From Branchiostoma lanceolatum (Eukaryota; Chordata; Leptocardii; Amphioxiformes; Branchiostomatidae): a stretch of 64,000 nucleotides of DNA. Positions 33,518 to 46,100 of this stretch are shown here, piece by piece (position 1 is the stretch's first letter; the number at the start of each line of letters is the position of its first letter). The position numbers and the translations under genes were made by a program. The notes under the pieces are model-generated. The model did no database searches. It saw only the letters and a list, made by a program, of their open reading frames with translations, and was not told the DNA's origin. The stretch lies in assembly GCF_035083965.1 (NCBI RefSeq), contig NC_089732.1:3735383-3799382 (forward strand), read 5' to 3'.

Positions 33518-35322
33518 GTTTTACCTTGGCCTGGAAACTATACCATCGGGGGCTCCCCGATATCTTTACCCACCCAGACAGCTTAGCCCGATCGGGGTGT
33601 GGGTTTAAATAAAATCTCTATGGCTGCTAAAGTAGAAAGGCTGCGAAATTCTAAACGGCTCAATAAAGCAGACTGGGCTCGGTAAAACGTCCCTAAGCCG
33701 ACCCCCAGAGACTGGGACCAGGCTAGTTTTACCTTGGGTACAGTCCTAACTGTAACTCCTGTGGATGGCAAAATGCTGATACAGCGCATTGCTAACAGAA
33801 GTAGTGGCGCAGTTCTTACAAAATTTATCAACAAATCGCGCCCTTTGACAAAAAGGCGATGACAGAATTTAGAAACGTTTTGCAAACAACCACCTGCGAA
33901 CAATTACTGTAACGTCACTTTTACAATAAGAAAAAAATATGTCAAAATCAACCGCAATTTTGGGGAAATGCAGCTGACGGGGAACACAGTTTGCTGGACG
34001 GAGTTTCCCCCCTTAAACGATAGAGCAGTAAAGGGAAGTAAAAGCGTTTTATAACAAATCTTTACAGAAAAACATTTCATCTCCTTGTCAGATTTCTGGG
34101 CCTCAAGGCCGTGACGACGTGAGTTGAACACTTCCCGACTTGATTTGAGGTCAAAGGTTATCGGGAGAGCCATGTAGCAATTAACAAGACGGCAGTGCGC
34201 GGTGGCATGCAAGCGTTAACAATGGAATATTGTTTTTTGTAATTGGAATGTCTATGATACAAATCAACCTCCGCAGAGACATCCAAAGTGTATATATACT
34301 TCTTTCAGGCGTGCTATCTCGTTTGGTTACATATAAGACACAAAGAGTGAAGTATTTTGGAACGCTTAAAACTTTATTTCCTCAAAAGAACTTAATTTTC
34401 TTTTTTTGACAATTTAGGCATCTTGTTGCACTAGATTTCGATTCTGCAGTGGATGTCATCCATCAAATCTACTTGCTGTGGCCTAACAGCGATATCAAAA
34501 CCCGGACCGCGGCGCTTTCAGCCTGCAGGTGGTTACCCTTGGCAGTGACAGACACGCGGCTAAGTACCAGCCGCTCCTGGGAGCTGGGTTCTCCGGGGAT
34601 GATGGATGATGTGTTTAACTTTAGTTTGAACGCCCCGGGCGATCTGGTAGGGAAATAATGAGCTCAGGTTCTTAATTGTGTAGTGGGAGGCGGAGAGTGG
34701 GATATGAAACGCTGGAAACCTTTCGTACCAGGAGTTATTTAAAGATACATTACGTTAGGTTGGTACTACACATAAGAGGGATCGATGGCAGCGAATGGCG
34801 TTGGCGTTACATCGGTTGTCACAATGCCTGAATGCTTTGTACAGTTTTATTGGAGACGTTACGTAACATATACCTTTATAAAGAAGAGGGGTATTTAGTT
34901 CTGTGGAAGTCCCTTGCCCCCTCTTTCTCTCTCTGTCTCTTTCTTACTTTCTCGTGTGTGTTTCAATCTCTCTCACTCACTCTCTCCGTCCTTGTATCTC
35001 CCTCTATCATATATCTCTGTCTCCCTATTGCTATTCATCTCTTTCTGGCCAATTTAGCTTTTTAACTTCGTTTCGTTCAGCTCATATTATCGCAAGATAT
35101 CCACACTATACATGTTAACAGAACATATGTTTGTACTGAGTGAAGGACGACAAAGCAGAGGTAGCGTTCCCACCATTTTATTTCTCGATAAAAATTTAGT
35201 ACGAACGTTCTTAAGCAAAGCAACAACAACGTGGCAGTGTGCACAATGAAGACAATTTCACAGCCACGCGTTGCCATGGTTACGCTGATGCAGTCTCACT
35301 GCTGTACGCTAAAGCCGACTGA
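33518..35322. other. Spacer 5' of bHLH 2, with one weak open frame
   Basis: Mostly non-coding. On the plus strand 34422-34658 is open after an acceptor-like TTGACAATTTAG and reads VDVIHQIYLLWPNSD ... DDVFNFSLNAPGDLVGK before a stop. It could be a terminal exon, but it has no recognised family and no upstream partner, so I do not call it a gene. A polypyrimidine stretch lies at 34920-35040. Confidence 0.4.
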
Positions 35323-35816
35323 AATCTCCAAGCAGATGTGGGGTAGAGGATCGTAACATTTCCTGAATGCCGGACTTTTCTAGCCTATCATCCTAGCCTC
35401 ATGATGGCTGCCGAGTCATTTGCGGAAAGAACAAAGGACATTCGGAAGCTACAATAGGTCTGGGATACCAGGCTATAACTTCTCTGATAGCTGATATGAA
35501 CTGTTAGAGAGGTGGCGAAAATAACAGTAGAGCGAAACCTTGCAGAGACGGTTATGGTTGGGAGGAGGCGCAACGTCTAGCAGCTGATAATAGGGAGCAA
35601 TGGCGTCCTTCCTCCGTTACTGATATGTGACTACATTGATGATAATTATGAACTGCCCGAAGCTCTGTAGAACAAGGAATAATTCAAACCCTGGCTGCTA
35701 GTCCTTTGTTTGATAGATCGATTGATTGGTTTATTGATTGATTGATTGGTTTATTGATTGGTTTATTGATTGATTGAAGCCGTTACTCTCTTCCATCCCA
35801 ACATCTGCTTGGAGAT
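35323..35816. mobile_element. Non-autonomous DNA transposon, AATCTCCAAGCAGATG family, long copy
   Basis: Left end AATCTCCAAGCAGATGTGGG; right end CCCAACATCTGCTTGGAGAT. Same ends as the short member at 9465-9617 but with about 450 bp of internal sequence, no transposase frame and an internal TTGATTGATTGG microsatellite at 35725-35775. Confidence 0.7.
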
Positions 35817-36596
35817 CGGACGAATCTTCCACATGTCCTGTTCAACGATCCGAAGATCTCCCAAAGAACATGCTTCACAAGAAAGCGCGTCACATAGTGT
35901 TACGTTGGTGAACTGCATATCAATCAACTCATCTAGGCTGATAGCTTATTAATGGCGTTTTAAAATTGTCTTTGAAAGTTTACTGATACTCTATATGGTT
36001 AACAAAAAGGGTTGATGGTTTTGAAGATGGATGAACAACTTTTCTTATCAGGTCGGGTATGAATGAACTGATGCAATATTGAGTAAAATGAGTAAAAGAA
36101 CGAAAGATTTTATGAATGAATGAATGAACAGACGAATGAATGAATGAATGAATGAATGAATGTCTGAATGAATGAATAAATGAATAAATGAAACGTTACT
36201 TCGAAAGACAGCTAGATCCTAATTAAAGGCGCATTTTTGCCGTTGGTTGTATTAAGCCATAGGGAGTCAGTGGCAGACGTCTTGCGACTTTTGCCGTGGG
36301 GAAAATTATCTCTGACACATAAATCTCTACGGCTGTTCTAAGAATGTTGCTCAATTTGCTGCCACAAACCTATCGTGCGGCGGTTGTGACCGCTATGTGT
36401 CTCTACAAGACTCCGTGGTTTGCTGGAAAATTAAACGTTTAAGGTCATTCACGATTCCGAGTACGCATCCGCAAGGTCAAAGATGAAGGTCCTTCATATG
36501 TAAAAACTTCTCTTCTCGACCATTGTCTGCTACAAGTTTGTGTCTGTTAATTTTCCATCAACCAAAGTATTCTAGTAGAGACTTTGCGACCATGTT
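35817..36596. other. Spacer 3' of Ly6 gene A
   Basis: Non-coding with a (GAAT)n microsatellite at about 36110-36190. It probably holds the 3' UTR of gene A near its right end. Confidence 0.5.
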
Positions 36597-39500
36597 TTAG
36601 AAGAGCATGGCGACGGCGACCGGTAACAGCGCCAGCACAGACAGCTGGTGGAGTCCGGTCACGCCGTTCAGCACTCCGGTCAGCTGGGCAAAGCCCTTGT
36701 TGCACCTGTCAGAGAAGGGAAAACAACTGTTAGGACACGATATCAATGATTATGCGTATGTATGGCTTTTCAAACGTTTAAAGGCTTAGGTTCACAACAG
36801 GCATAGCCTAAGGTCTTTACACCTAGGTATCTACTCGATCGAAGTGGTAACAGTGGCGTGATATGAGCTTTGGATTTCATCAGCTTGGTGGCGATGTTTG
36901 GTGGCTAGGTGGTTGTGTAGATGCAACTTTCACAAAACCAACATTTTCTTCATTCTTTCCTTCATTACGTTCTTGATTCCTCCCTGGGAGAACGAGGTCA
37001 TTCGTTCATTCTTTCATTCCTACCTTCATTCATTCATTCATTCATTCATTCATTCATTCATTCATTCATTCATTCATTCATACATACATACATTCATTCA
37101 TTCATTCGTTCCTTCCTTCCTTCCTTCCTTCCTTCCTTCCTTCCTTCCTTCCTTCATTCATTCACATGTAACATGTAATGACATGCCTGTCAGTGTTGCA
37201 GCATTTCAAGCACGTGCCAGTTTTGAGTGTTCCATCACAGTCGTCTTCCATTTCCTCGGCACAGGTGTCGTCATCCGACCAGCAGCCCCGCTCGATGGCA
37301 TAGGCGTAGCTGGCAATGGTCCTGATCTTTGTCTGTAATAAAGATCGGTGAGAAGTGAGAAGAAGACTGAGTAAAGAGTGAGGGATGGAATGAGGGAGGG
37401 AATGAGGGAGGGAATGAGGGATGGGATGAGGGAGGGAATGAGGGAGGATGGGAATGAGGGAGGGAGGGAATGAGGGAGGGAACGAGAGGGAATGAGAGAG
37501 GGAATGTGGGAGGGAATGAGGGAGGGAAGGAATGAGGGAGGGAGGGAATGAGGGAGGGAATGAGAGGGAGGGAATGAGGGAGGGAATGAGGGAGGGAATG
37601 AGGGATGGTATGAGGGAGGGAATGAGGGAGGGGATGAGGGAGGGAATGAGGGAGGGAATGAGGGAGGGAATGAGGGAGGGAGGGAATGAGGGAGGGAGGG
37701 AATGAGGGAGGGAACGAGAGGGAATGAGAGAGGGAACGAGGGAGGGAATGTGAGATGGAATGAGGGAGGGAATGAGGGAGGGAACGAGGGAGGGAACGAG
37801 GGAGGGAATGAGAGATGGAATGAGGGAGGGAATGAGGGAGGGAATGAGGGAGGGAGGGAGGGAATGAGGGAGGGAGGGAATGAGGGAAGGAATGAGGGAG
37901 GGAATGAGGGAGGGAGGAAATGAGGGAGGAAATGAGGGAGGAAATGAGGGAGGAAATGAGGGAGGGAATGAGAGAGAGAATGAGGGAGGGAATGAGGGAG
38001 GGAGGGAATGAGGGAGGGAATGAGGGAGGGAATGAGGGAGGGAATGAGAGAGAGAATGAGGGAGGGAATGAGGGAGGGAGGGAATAAGAGAGGGAATGAG
38101 AGAGGGAATGAGGGAGGGAATGAGGGAGGGAGGGAATGAGAGAGGGAAGGAGGGAATGAGGGATGGAATGATGGAGGGAATGAGGGAGGGAATGAGGGAG
38201 GGAAGGAGGGAGGGAAGGAGGGAGGAAATGAGGGAGGGAATGAGGGAGGAAGTAAACTAGGTTGTTCTACATATCCAGAACATACTTACGTAACATTGAG
38301 CCGCAGCCGTACATGTGACGGTCTGCACAGACGTGTTGGCGTCTTTAGCCTTTGTGAGACAGTCGTTGTTCCCACTTATTGTGCCCACGGCAGAGTCGAA
38401 CGCACCCTGTTCACACTGGAAGCAATTGATAGCCTGGCTTGCTGCGTCTGCAGAGAACAAGGGACAACGTCAGAGAACATTTCGGTGAGGTGCAACGACT
38501 CTCTCAATCAGAATATTACCATATACGTGTACGCCATTTTAAACGTAACTATACCGCTATCAACTTTTCCCTGAGGTTAACAAAAGTTGATGGTTCCCTT
38601 GAATCTATATGTTATTGTCATTATATCAGGTGGTAATCGATAAACAGTATAGCCACCAATTTAGAAATACATGGTAATTGAAAAATGTCGCGCACGAAAG
38701 TTAGATTTTAATCCCTTTTAAAGTCATTAAGCTATTCTGGCGTGACGAGTTAAGGGTCTTTTAGTAGATTAAGGCAACCATATAGTTACGTAAAAATGCC
38801 AGATAGATTATTTCTAGGCGTTGCCGGCCTGAGAACCCAGCCAGGCATGAGGTCACACGCACAGTACATGAGTCATCACCCCGACGCGGTCCAACCGGTA
38901 CTAGCCTGCTTTGTGATACTGATCTAAGGGCGTCAATTTTAACAGAAATGTTGTTGTTGTTGTCAGATTTTTACATGTATGATGTGTATGGTTTGGCACA
39001 GTTAAGACCCCCTTTACACTGGATGGGCCCGTGGAGCGAGCAAAATTGAATTTTCATGACCTGTGACTTTCAATTGAAAATGACCAATGATGTAAATTTA
39101 AAGTAATTGATTTGAAATACAACAAATTAAACACGCACATGATGAAACACGCACAATACACGACTTTATCATGAAACTCGATTGAATTGTACTTGTTAGA
39201 GTTTTAGTCACTCAATGGTCGTCGTCTTCGTAGAAACTGGGAAGTTTATTATTGTTAATTTCAGGTTCGATGGCCCATATTGACAAAAAACATACACAGC
39301 TAAAAAAATATTGCTAGATATTTGAAGTTGCTTGTATACCTAAAAAAGTGCCATCAGGCCGCCACGGCACAGGGAGGCCCACTTATGCTAGGGTGACGTA
39401 GGGTCACCGGGGCCCGACCGGGCTGCTTACGGAAACGAAAAATCAAAGTGTATGCCCATACATTTGCACAAGCTATGCTCTTAGATAATTTTGCGTACGT

Positions 39501-39743
39501 TTTGTGTTTTGGTTGCCTTTTTATATCATAATTTTCGTTCCCAAAGACTGCCCGGTCGGGCCCCGGATTGGAAATGTGACCCTAGCATTACCGAGGACGG
39601 ACTAGTCGACAGAAGTGTCGCTGAAACGGACTGGAAGGGAAGGCCTCCGAACGGGGCAGCAGCTTCATGAGCGAAGTAATTAGATATAAGGAAAACTCAC
39701 ATGCAGCGATGCTCAGAAACACGGCGACGAGCAGTAGCTTCAT
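36597..39743 (-). CDS. Ly6/uPAR-like GPI-anchored protein, gene A
   Basis: Four exons (39701-39743, 38290-38447, 37187-37332, 36597-36705) give 151 residues. Exon 1 encodes the signal peptide MKLLLVAVFLSIAA. Exons 2-3 and the start of exon 4 encode one cysteine-rich domain with 12 cysteines: INCFQC, NDC, VTC, QCY, RGCW, DTC, DDC, TCLKCC and the closing DRCN. That CxxC start and CC...CN end is the three-finger Ly6/uPAR signature, with one extra cysteine pair against the usual ten. The last 18 residues (SVLALLPVAVAMLF) are a hydrophobic GPI-attachment tail, so the protein should sit on the outer cell surface. Intron 3 needs a GC donor (GACAG followed by GCATGT at 37186-37181) to keep phase 2. 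Intron 2 contains the long GGGAATGAGGGA array. Function unknown; the family binds proteins or modulates receptors. Confidence 0.82.
36990..37165. repeat. (TTCA)n-(TACA)n-(TTCC)n microsatellite in gene A intron 3
   Basis: Compound tetranucleotide repeat ending 15-20 bases from the exon 3 donor. Frames read through it are artefacts. Confidence 0.95.
37378..38252. repeat. GGGAATGAGGGA minisatellite in intron 2 of gene A
   Basis: About 875 bases of a 12-bp unit GGGAATGAGGGA with frequent one-base variants and 4-bp GGGA extras. The purine strand is plus, so the gene's transcript carries the CU-rich complement. Runs of GGG spaced by 1-7 bases could form G-quadruplexes on the non-template side. The homologous array in gene B is at 47418-48484. 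Confidence 0.95.
39382..39590. mobile_element. MITE, CTTATGCTAGGGTCAC family, copy 2
   Basis: Ends CTTATGCTAGGGTGAC and GTGACCCTAGCATTA, inner CCGGGGCCCGACCGGGC against GCCCGGTCGGGCCCCGG. Same length as 12890-13098. Lies in intron 1 of gene A and is absent from the paralogous intron of gene B. Confidence 0.75.
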
Positions 39744-41200
39744 GTTGTCAGTGGATGACTTGGAACCGGTGATTTCTCTGTGAAACATTGAAACAGTGCA
39801 TTGATACATGTAATCAATTAATATTCCACAAGGACATGTAGATTCACATAAAATTATCGAAAACCTGATAATGTTGATAAAGCCCATGATATAGAAAGAC
39901 CACCAAGGGATATATATTATCTATTTGACAACTATTCTTTTGGTTTAACCCAATATGTAGGAAGAGTAAAAGAGGCGCTGAATACATTACAATTCTTCCT
40001 CCATCCACTAAAAGAACAATACAACATGACCTATACAAACTACCACGTTGCATACCCGAATAGAAAATACAAGCGGTCAAATCACGGTCATGTATTGGGC
40101 AAGAAGCGACTGTTGTTTACAGTTACTGTACGAAGACAAGTACTCCTTTGTTCCAGACCGCTTCACTGCCAACATATATAACACTGTGTTCACTACAGTA
40201 AGCACTTTCATAAGAAACTGACATTCGCGGAAACTCGCTTGTTCCGCGAACGATGCCAACTTCACACAGAACGCTGTGGAGACATTGTCAATCTGATAGG
40301 ATGCGCAACGAATTTCTTAGATAAAGACCGTTTTTGTGTTCTATTGTCTTCTAAATCATACTCCTACATAGTGCTTTATAATCAAGTTATGAAATCACAC
40401 AAATTCAGCAGTGTCTACCAGACTAACTACGTAGGTTATAGGGAGAATATTTTTGCCATGCGCCAGGGTTCCATTTGCAGGCCGTGGACTGACTCTACAG
40501 GCTGATTATTCCGTTTTCTACCGAATTCTACGATCCATACGCCTGTAGGAGGGCCCGGTGGAGGCTACAAGTCCTTGTTGTTCGCTCAGTGACGGCCGCC
40601 TGGTGGAAACGGGTCGGGGGCCTTAAGCTTAGTCAGCGACATTTTAACGCAGCGACTCGAACAAAGCAGTAAGACCTTGAGGCGTGGCAAATCACAGTGT
40701 TGCACGCACCGAGTCATAACATTTATCTGCCGGGTTACATATATCCGTCACTTTGAGAACCAGTGTGTTTGAGAGTTCTCTAGTGCAGCGTCCTCGGGTA
40801 TGTACAGTTTAGATAGACAGGAGTGTATTATACTAAGGCATGTTGGGTTGGAGATCTGTTTGGGCGCATTTTGTCAGGGTGGCGCATATTAGTAGCATAT
40901 GACATGGCAGAATTACGCTAACAGACGTTATGGATTATTGTGATCATAAGGAAATCTACCACACATTTTTACGAAAAATATCAAACTATTCACACCGTCA
41001 GAAAGCTTTGAAAAAGGGTAGAAAAGTTGACATTCCAACGTTTAGTTGTCGTTGCCACTAAAGATATCTAACTAGAATCGCCTGAAGCTAGATACTGTGG
41101 CACCCACCGCATTGTTCACTCAGAAACAACAACTAAATCGGTAGATATCCTCCTCTCACTGCACAGAGGCGGGTTGGAAAGGAAACATTATAATTTATCA
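39744..41200. other. Spacer 5' of gene A
   Basis: It starts with sequence shared with the 5' flank of gene B (39744-39860 against 50194-50310), presumably the promoter region. 40486-40545 matches the short repeat at 21020-21110. No coding segment. Confidence 0.5.
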
Positions 41201-41279
41201 TTCTATAACTCTACTTGCGCTTTTCTCGTGTTTCTAGACAACATTTACGCGGGTTCTAGTCGTTTTGGAACTTACCTGG

Positions 41280-42261
41280 GAAAAAGAGATGTTTCTCCGT
41301 CCGCTGTCAACAGCAAAGTGCGCCCGTTGAACCAAGCAAGGCCACACCTACATCACGGGTCATTAAACATTGTACATTGGGTACCTGTGATTATGAACCA
41401 GCCAATGTTATCTTCAAACAAACTCCGTGTCCTTTACAAATGACCATATTTTGTCATAAGCACGTTACCGCGTTTTGATAAGAAATACAATCAACCTTGA
41501 ACAAGAAGACCACTCAGGGGACCTACAAAATTTGGTCTATGGGTACAGGTTGTCACTTTAGACAGGATTCTTAATGCTCGTGTCAATGGAAAAATATCTA
41601 ACTACACAAAAATAGTCACATTGGCCAGGTGGTCCTTATGTAGAGGTGATCACTTGTGTAGGTTTGACGGTATATCTTTTCCTAGGTGATCCTAATGTAA
41701 AGTTGGTCACTAGTAAAGGTTTATTTGAAGAGTATACCTTGAACTCAGAGGATATAGATGCGGAATGTTTCTCAAAATTTTCATATATAGTTTTAAGATT
41801 CTAAGATACTGTACCCCCGTGATTTGACATTGACAGATGTATGACTGCATGAGCTACGTCAGTACGTGTGAGCATGCGTCACTACAATCGTGGTCTGGGT
41901 AGGCAAGGCCGAAAACCGGTTTTCTGGCATTGTTGAATCAAACACTCCCGTGAAAGGCACGCATTTTGACAAAGATCGTAGTCTTTTGAGGGAGGGTACA
42001 TGATATATGTGAAAGGGGGCTGTTTTCAACTTGACTCTGTCTAAATTAAAGAAAATATTGCTTGATGTCATTGTTCCAACACAAACACACATACATATAC
42101 ACACACAACAGACGCACACACTAGTACACACACTCACACACACACACAAACAGACACAAACTCACATATACACACAATCACACTCACAAACACACAGAAA
42201 AAACACACACACACACACAAACACACACACACTCACATATACACACAATCACAAACGCACA

Positions 42262-42302
<41 letters not shown>

Positions 42303-43195
42303 CTACACACACAAACACACGTAAACATACAAATATATACATAGTGACCTTTGGGTAAGGCTGTAAACAGAACCACACACACGCTACCGAAAAAAACTTT
42401 TTTTTGAGAAGACGGCGACAGTCAAAGCTTTTATTCCAGTATTTCATTGACCCAGTGAAATGCCAAAGTGTATCTTAAAGTATCTAGACATTGTTAAAGT
42501 AATAGATATCAGTATTTGTGCACGTTATGTCTTCCGCGTGTTCGTTGCTCAACGATCGTCAAATCTCCCAACGAACATACATCATCAGACAGTGCAGCAG
42601 TGCCGTCTAGCGGTACAAAACTGTATTACATATAGTAATGACTTACTTGACTTACTGACTTATGTCGGGTGCCAATAATATAGTATTAACATATTACTAT
42701 ATTATATAACAACTATCATAACAAAGTAATAAAAAGTATGTGTAATAGAAATGTTGGGCGATTATATAGCATTACAATACTCACACTAGTACAGCGCGAA
42801 AGAAACACCAGTTGTAACTTACAGATACCTTATCAGGTCATGGTTAAAATTAAAAAGACGTATAAGATCATTATATTTAGAACATATTACTTTAAGTTCA
42901 CCGGTACATGTTTTTCTCCATAGCGGTATTTAATCACGGGCTAACATTCTTATTGTGATACAATCAGTTTCGTGACTAAGTGCTACGCCATCGATGAATA
43001 AATTTCACTTGTAAACGAGCGTAAATTGAAAACACCAACACCTCAGATTTAGAGGTACATACTACATGCACAACTGGTTCTGTGGCGTGGCTCTGGTTGC
43101 GCATGCGCATTTCTACAGGAGCATCGCCATGGCAACGGGCAAGAGGGCCAGCACAGACATCACGTGACTACTGCTGACTCCATTCACTAGGGTGT
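41280..43195. repeat. Duplicated block 1: 3' end and flank of gene B
   Basis: Similar to 52640-54833, the 3' end and flank of gene C. Matching anchors are CCGTCCGCTGTCAACAGC-type sequence (41296 and 52673), GATACTGTACCCCC (41803 and 53317), TCATCAGACAGTGCA plus GTGCCGTCTAGCGGTACAAAAC (42580 and 54310), and the coding tail CACGTGATGTCTGTGCTGGC of both genes. Similarity stops inside the final exon, at CCATTC. Confidence 0.8.
42078..42335. repeat. CA-rich microsatellite
   Basis: Interrupted (CA)n over about 250 bases, within the B/C duplicated block; the matching tract is at 53945-54095. Confidence 0.95.
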
Positions 43196-46100
43196 TTCTT
43201 TGGAAGTCGACCGTGCTAGGCGAAACCACACGATTAGAAGCATGGTACGCCAGAGTATCTGAAATTATAGAAGAAACACAAAAATTTGTCACATATTTGG
43301 GCATAAAAAAGCACCAACTGTCCAACGTTAACCGTTCACATGAACATTACTGAATGATATTTTTTCTTCCCTTTTTTAATACTTTTTCTTGCATAGTCAA
43401 GTCTCATCTTGGGTTAGGGTTCAGCCAAAAGTAAACGACACAAAAAACGTTTAAAACTATTTTTACAAACTTCTTATATCATTATCATGCACAGACATAC
43501 AGAAAATGACATTGTTTCATGTTCACCTTGGTGGATTTCAACCAGTCCGGTGTTTCGCTTGTTTTCTTATGTGCTAAATGCACCACTTTTTTAACCTCTG
43601 ATCCTAACAAGATGGCAGTCAGGATTGGTCTACTACTACATATTTGAGTGTACAACTGCACTGTATAAGTATGCTATGAATACATTCGTCAGACAATACT
43701 ACATGGTTTACATCTATTTGCTGATAGGCAAAGTTTAAAGTTCATACTTCCAGTCGTTGACCCCTTCGACATCAGCAGGTAGAACTCGCTGATCAGGTCG
43801 TAGATCCTCCCGCTGTTGACTAAATCAGCTTGTCTCTTCCTCATGTTGACCGCAGCCTTACACGACACGACACCCTCCACATACGACCCTGCCACAGCCG
43901 AGATTCTACCCTAGGACAACAGGTAAATAGAACTGAATTAAAAAAAACACTCTTTTTTTTACACAACCAAGAGATTTATTCATTCGTTTCGGGGACCATC
44001 TGTCACCTTCTTCAAAACAACTTAGACAAAATCACATTGCAATGCAGCACAGGTGTCGCTGCTTATAGATGCGTTCCCAAACGCAAAGTATTTACATGAG
44101 GGAGACGCATCTAAAAGCAGCGACACCTATAGCTGCAGTGCAATGTGAACCAGTAAGAATTGCCTTGAAGAAGGGTCGGTTGAATAAATCTCTTGGTTGT
44201 GTAAAAAGAGTGTTTTTATTCAGTGACTTACCAACCTGATGAAACTATTCACGGAGGTAAATAGATCATGAAAAATGGAGCTCGTTGCCACCGAGCACTG
44301 TAGGAACGTCCCCACTACACAGCTTTAAACAAAGCTTAAAGTCAGATTGCAAATGTTAGATTTGGCTATATACACAATAGCATGCACCCGCTCAGAGGCA
44401 TCGCCAAATACAGATGCACATACCTCACTCAGGGTACTGTCCCTTTCTGGCATTGACTTTCCAGTGCTCCAGGAGGAGAAGACAGTGGTGATGCCTCTGG
44501 CTGAGTCATACACACACTCATAGATGTCATCCAATCCCTGAAATCATGCAAACAACATTCATTTCATTCATTATGGGATGTCCCTATAGCTCAACTGGTA
44601 GCAGCCTCACAGTTGAGCTCCTGGTTCCAATTAGTTTATAAATGGTAAACCCCGCGGAAGGGCATTTGGGGAAAGCGCATCCTGGTTGGATGGAGCTACA
44701 TTCATCTTTCCGTGGGGACGTAAAAAGGGGGACGTCCCTAGATCGAGGAGGTGCCCCAAGCACTTTAAAAGAAAACAATACAACAGCCTCTGATGGGTAC
44801 CTGCTGGCTGTACTTCAGATGAATAAAGATTTTATTTCCGTATACAAGTTCAAACGCTTACCAATAAGCTTTCATTTGATCTCGAAAAATATGTCCACTT
44901 TGGTGAATACTTTATATCCAACTTTTATTACAAAGTACTGTATATAGTTAATCCCTATCATTTAATGATATACAGTCATGTATAAACAAATTCCACTTTG
45001 AGTGAAGTGAGTAGGTGAGTGAGTGAGTGAGTTTGTATGAGTGAGTGAGTGAATGAATGAAACCAGATTGCAACAAAGAAAAAAAAGTAATGACAATGAA
45101 CAATGTAGTGTTGATGTTTGCTCGTTTTGATCGATCACCAGTCAGAATCCTTCTCACACCTTGCATTGTATGGGACAGTGTCCATCTCTGTGTCTATAGT
45201 CTTTGGCCCACACAGACCACTTGATAGGGGATTGTTCACTGGTGGTGCAAAGTTTTTACTCCCATCATGTTACTTTTCTTTACATGTGAGCGCTCAAGCA
45301 GAGGAAGCCGTATGTACCAATTGTCAAGTCCTTGACATGACCTGGCCGAATTTAAACTCCGGACCTACCGAGTGCAAGGTGAATATGTGTGTGATAAAAA
45401 GAAGCGCCATACCATCAGCTCATCATGAGAGACGCCCACAGCCACGTAACCGTCGGACCTCCCGCTGATTTCAAACAGAACGTTGTCGCCACTGGTTTGC
45501 CAGGAGGAGAAGTAGTCACAGGACGGCGGGGCGCACCAGGCGGGGATCTGGAAGCAACCTTTGGTGGACCCACATCCACTGGAAGTCACCTATGAAGACA
45601 AAATCAGCATTTAATCTAATTTCGCAGCTCTAATAATCTAATATCCCATTATAAATATAAATTACAGCATGAAATGTCCTTAAAAACACTTATGAAACAA
45701 GCTATCAGCCACCCAAAAATCAAGACCATAGCACGTCCAGGTCAAAAGATACAAAAATGGAAGTTCTGCTGCAGTACCAAGGTCACATACCAGGGGGCCC
45801 AAAATCGACCTTGAACTTCGGCTTCACAACACATGCCCACATACCAAATATCATCGTAATCCATCAAGAGGTTCCTGAGTTATGCTGACTACAGTAGTGC
45901 GGAAACACAAACAGACAGACAAACAAACACACACACAGACACACCCAAAACTATATCTCCATTTTTCATGGAGATAATGATACAACAAATATCAGTCAAA
46001 ACAAGATCAGATGCACTGCCTAAAGATTAGCAAATATTGCATTAACTAAAGATAAATCAAAATATAGATACTACAAATCACCCAACATGAAAAGACCAAT

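Noticed and set aside
33344-33586. Plus-strand frame of 80 residues
   Set aside because: Antisense to the bHLH 2 first exon.
34422-34658. Possible terminal exon reading VDVIHQIYLLWPNSD
   Set aside because: Open after an acceptor-like site, but no partner exon, no family and no conservation evidence available.
37378-38252. Long open frames encoding (EGGN)n/(MREG)n repeats
   Set aside because: The 12-bp unit is a multiple of three without stops, so all frames stay open. It lies in an intron of gene A; same for 47418-48690.
44575-44650. tRNA gene
   Set aside because: A and B boxes are present but stems and anticodon loop do not form; fits a SINE head better.
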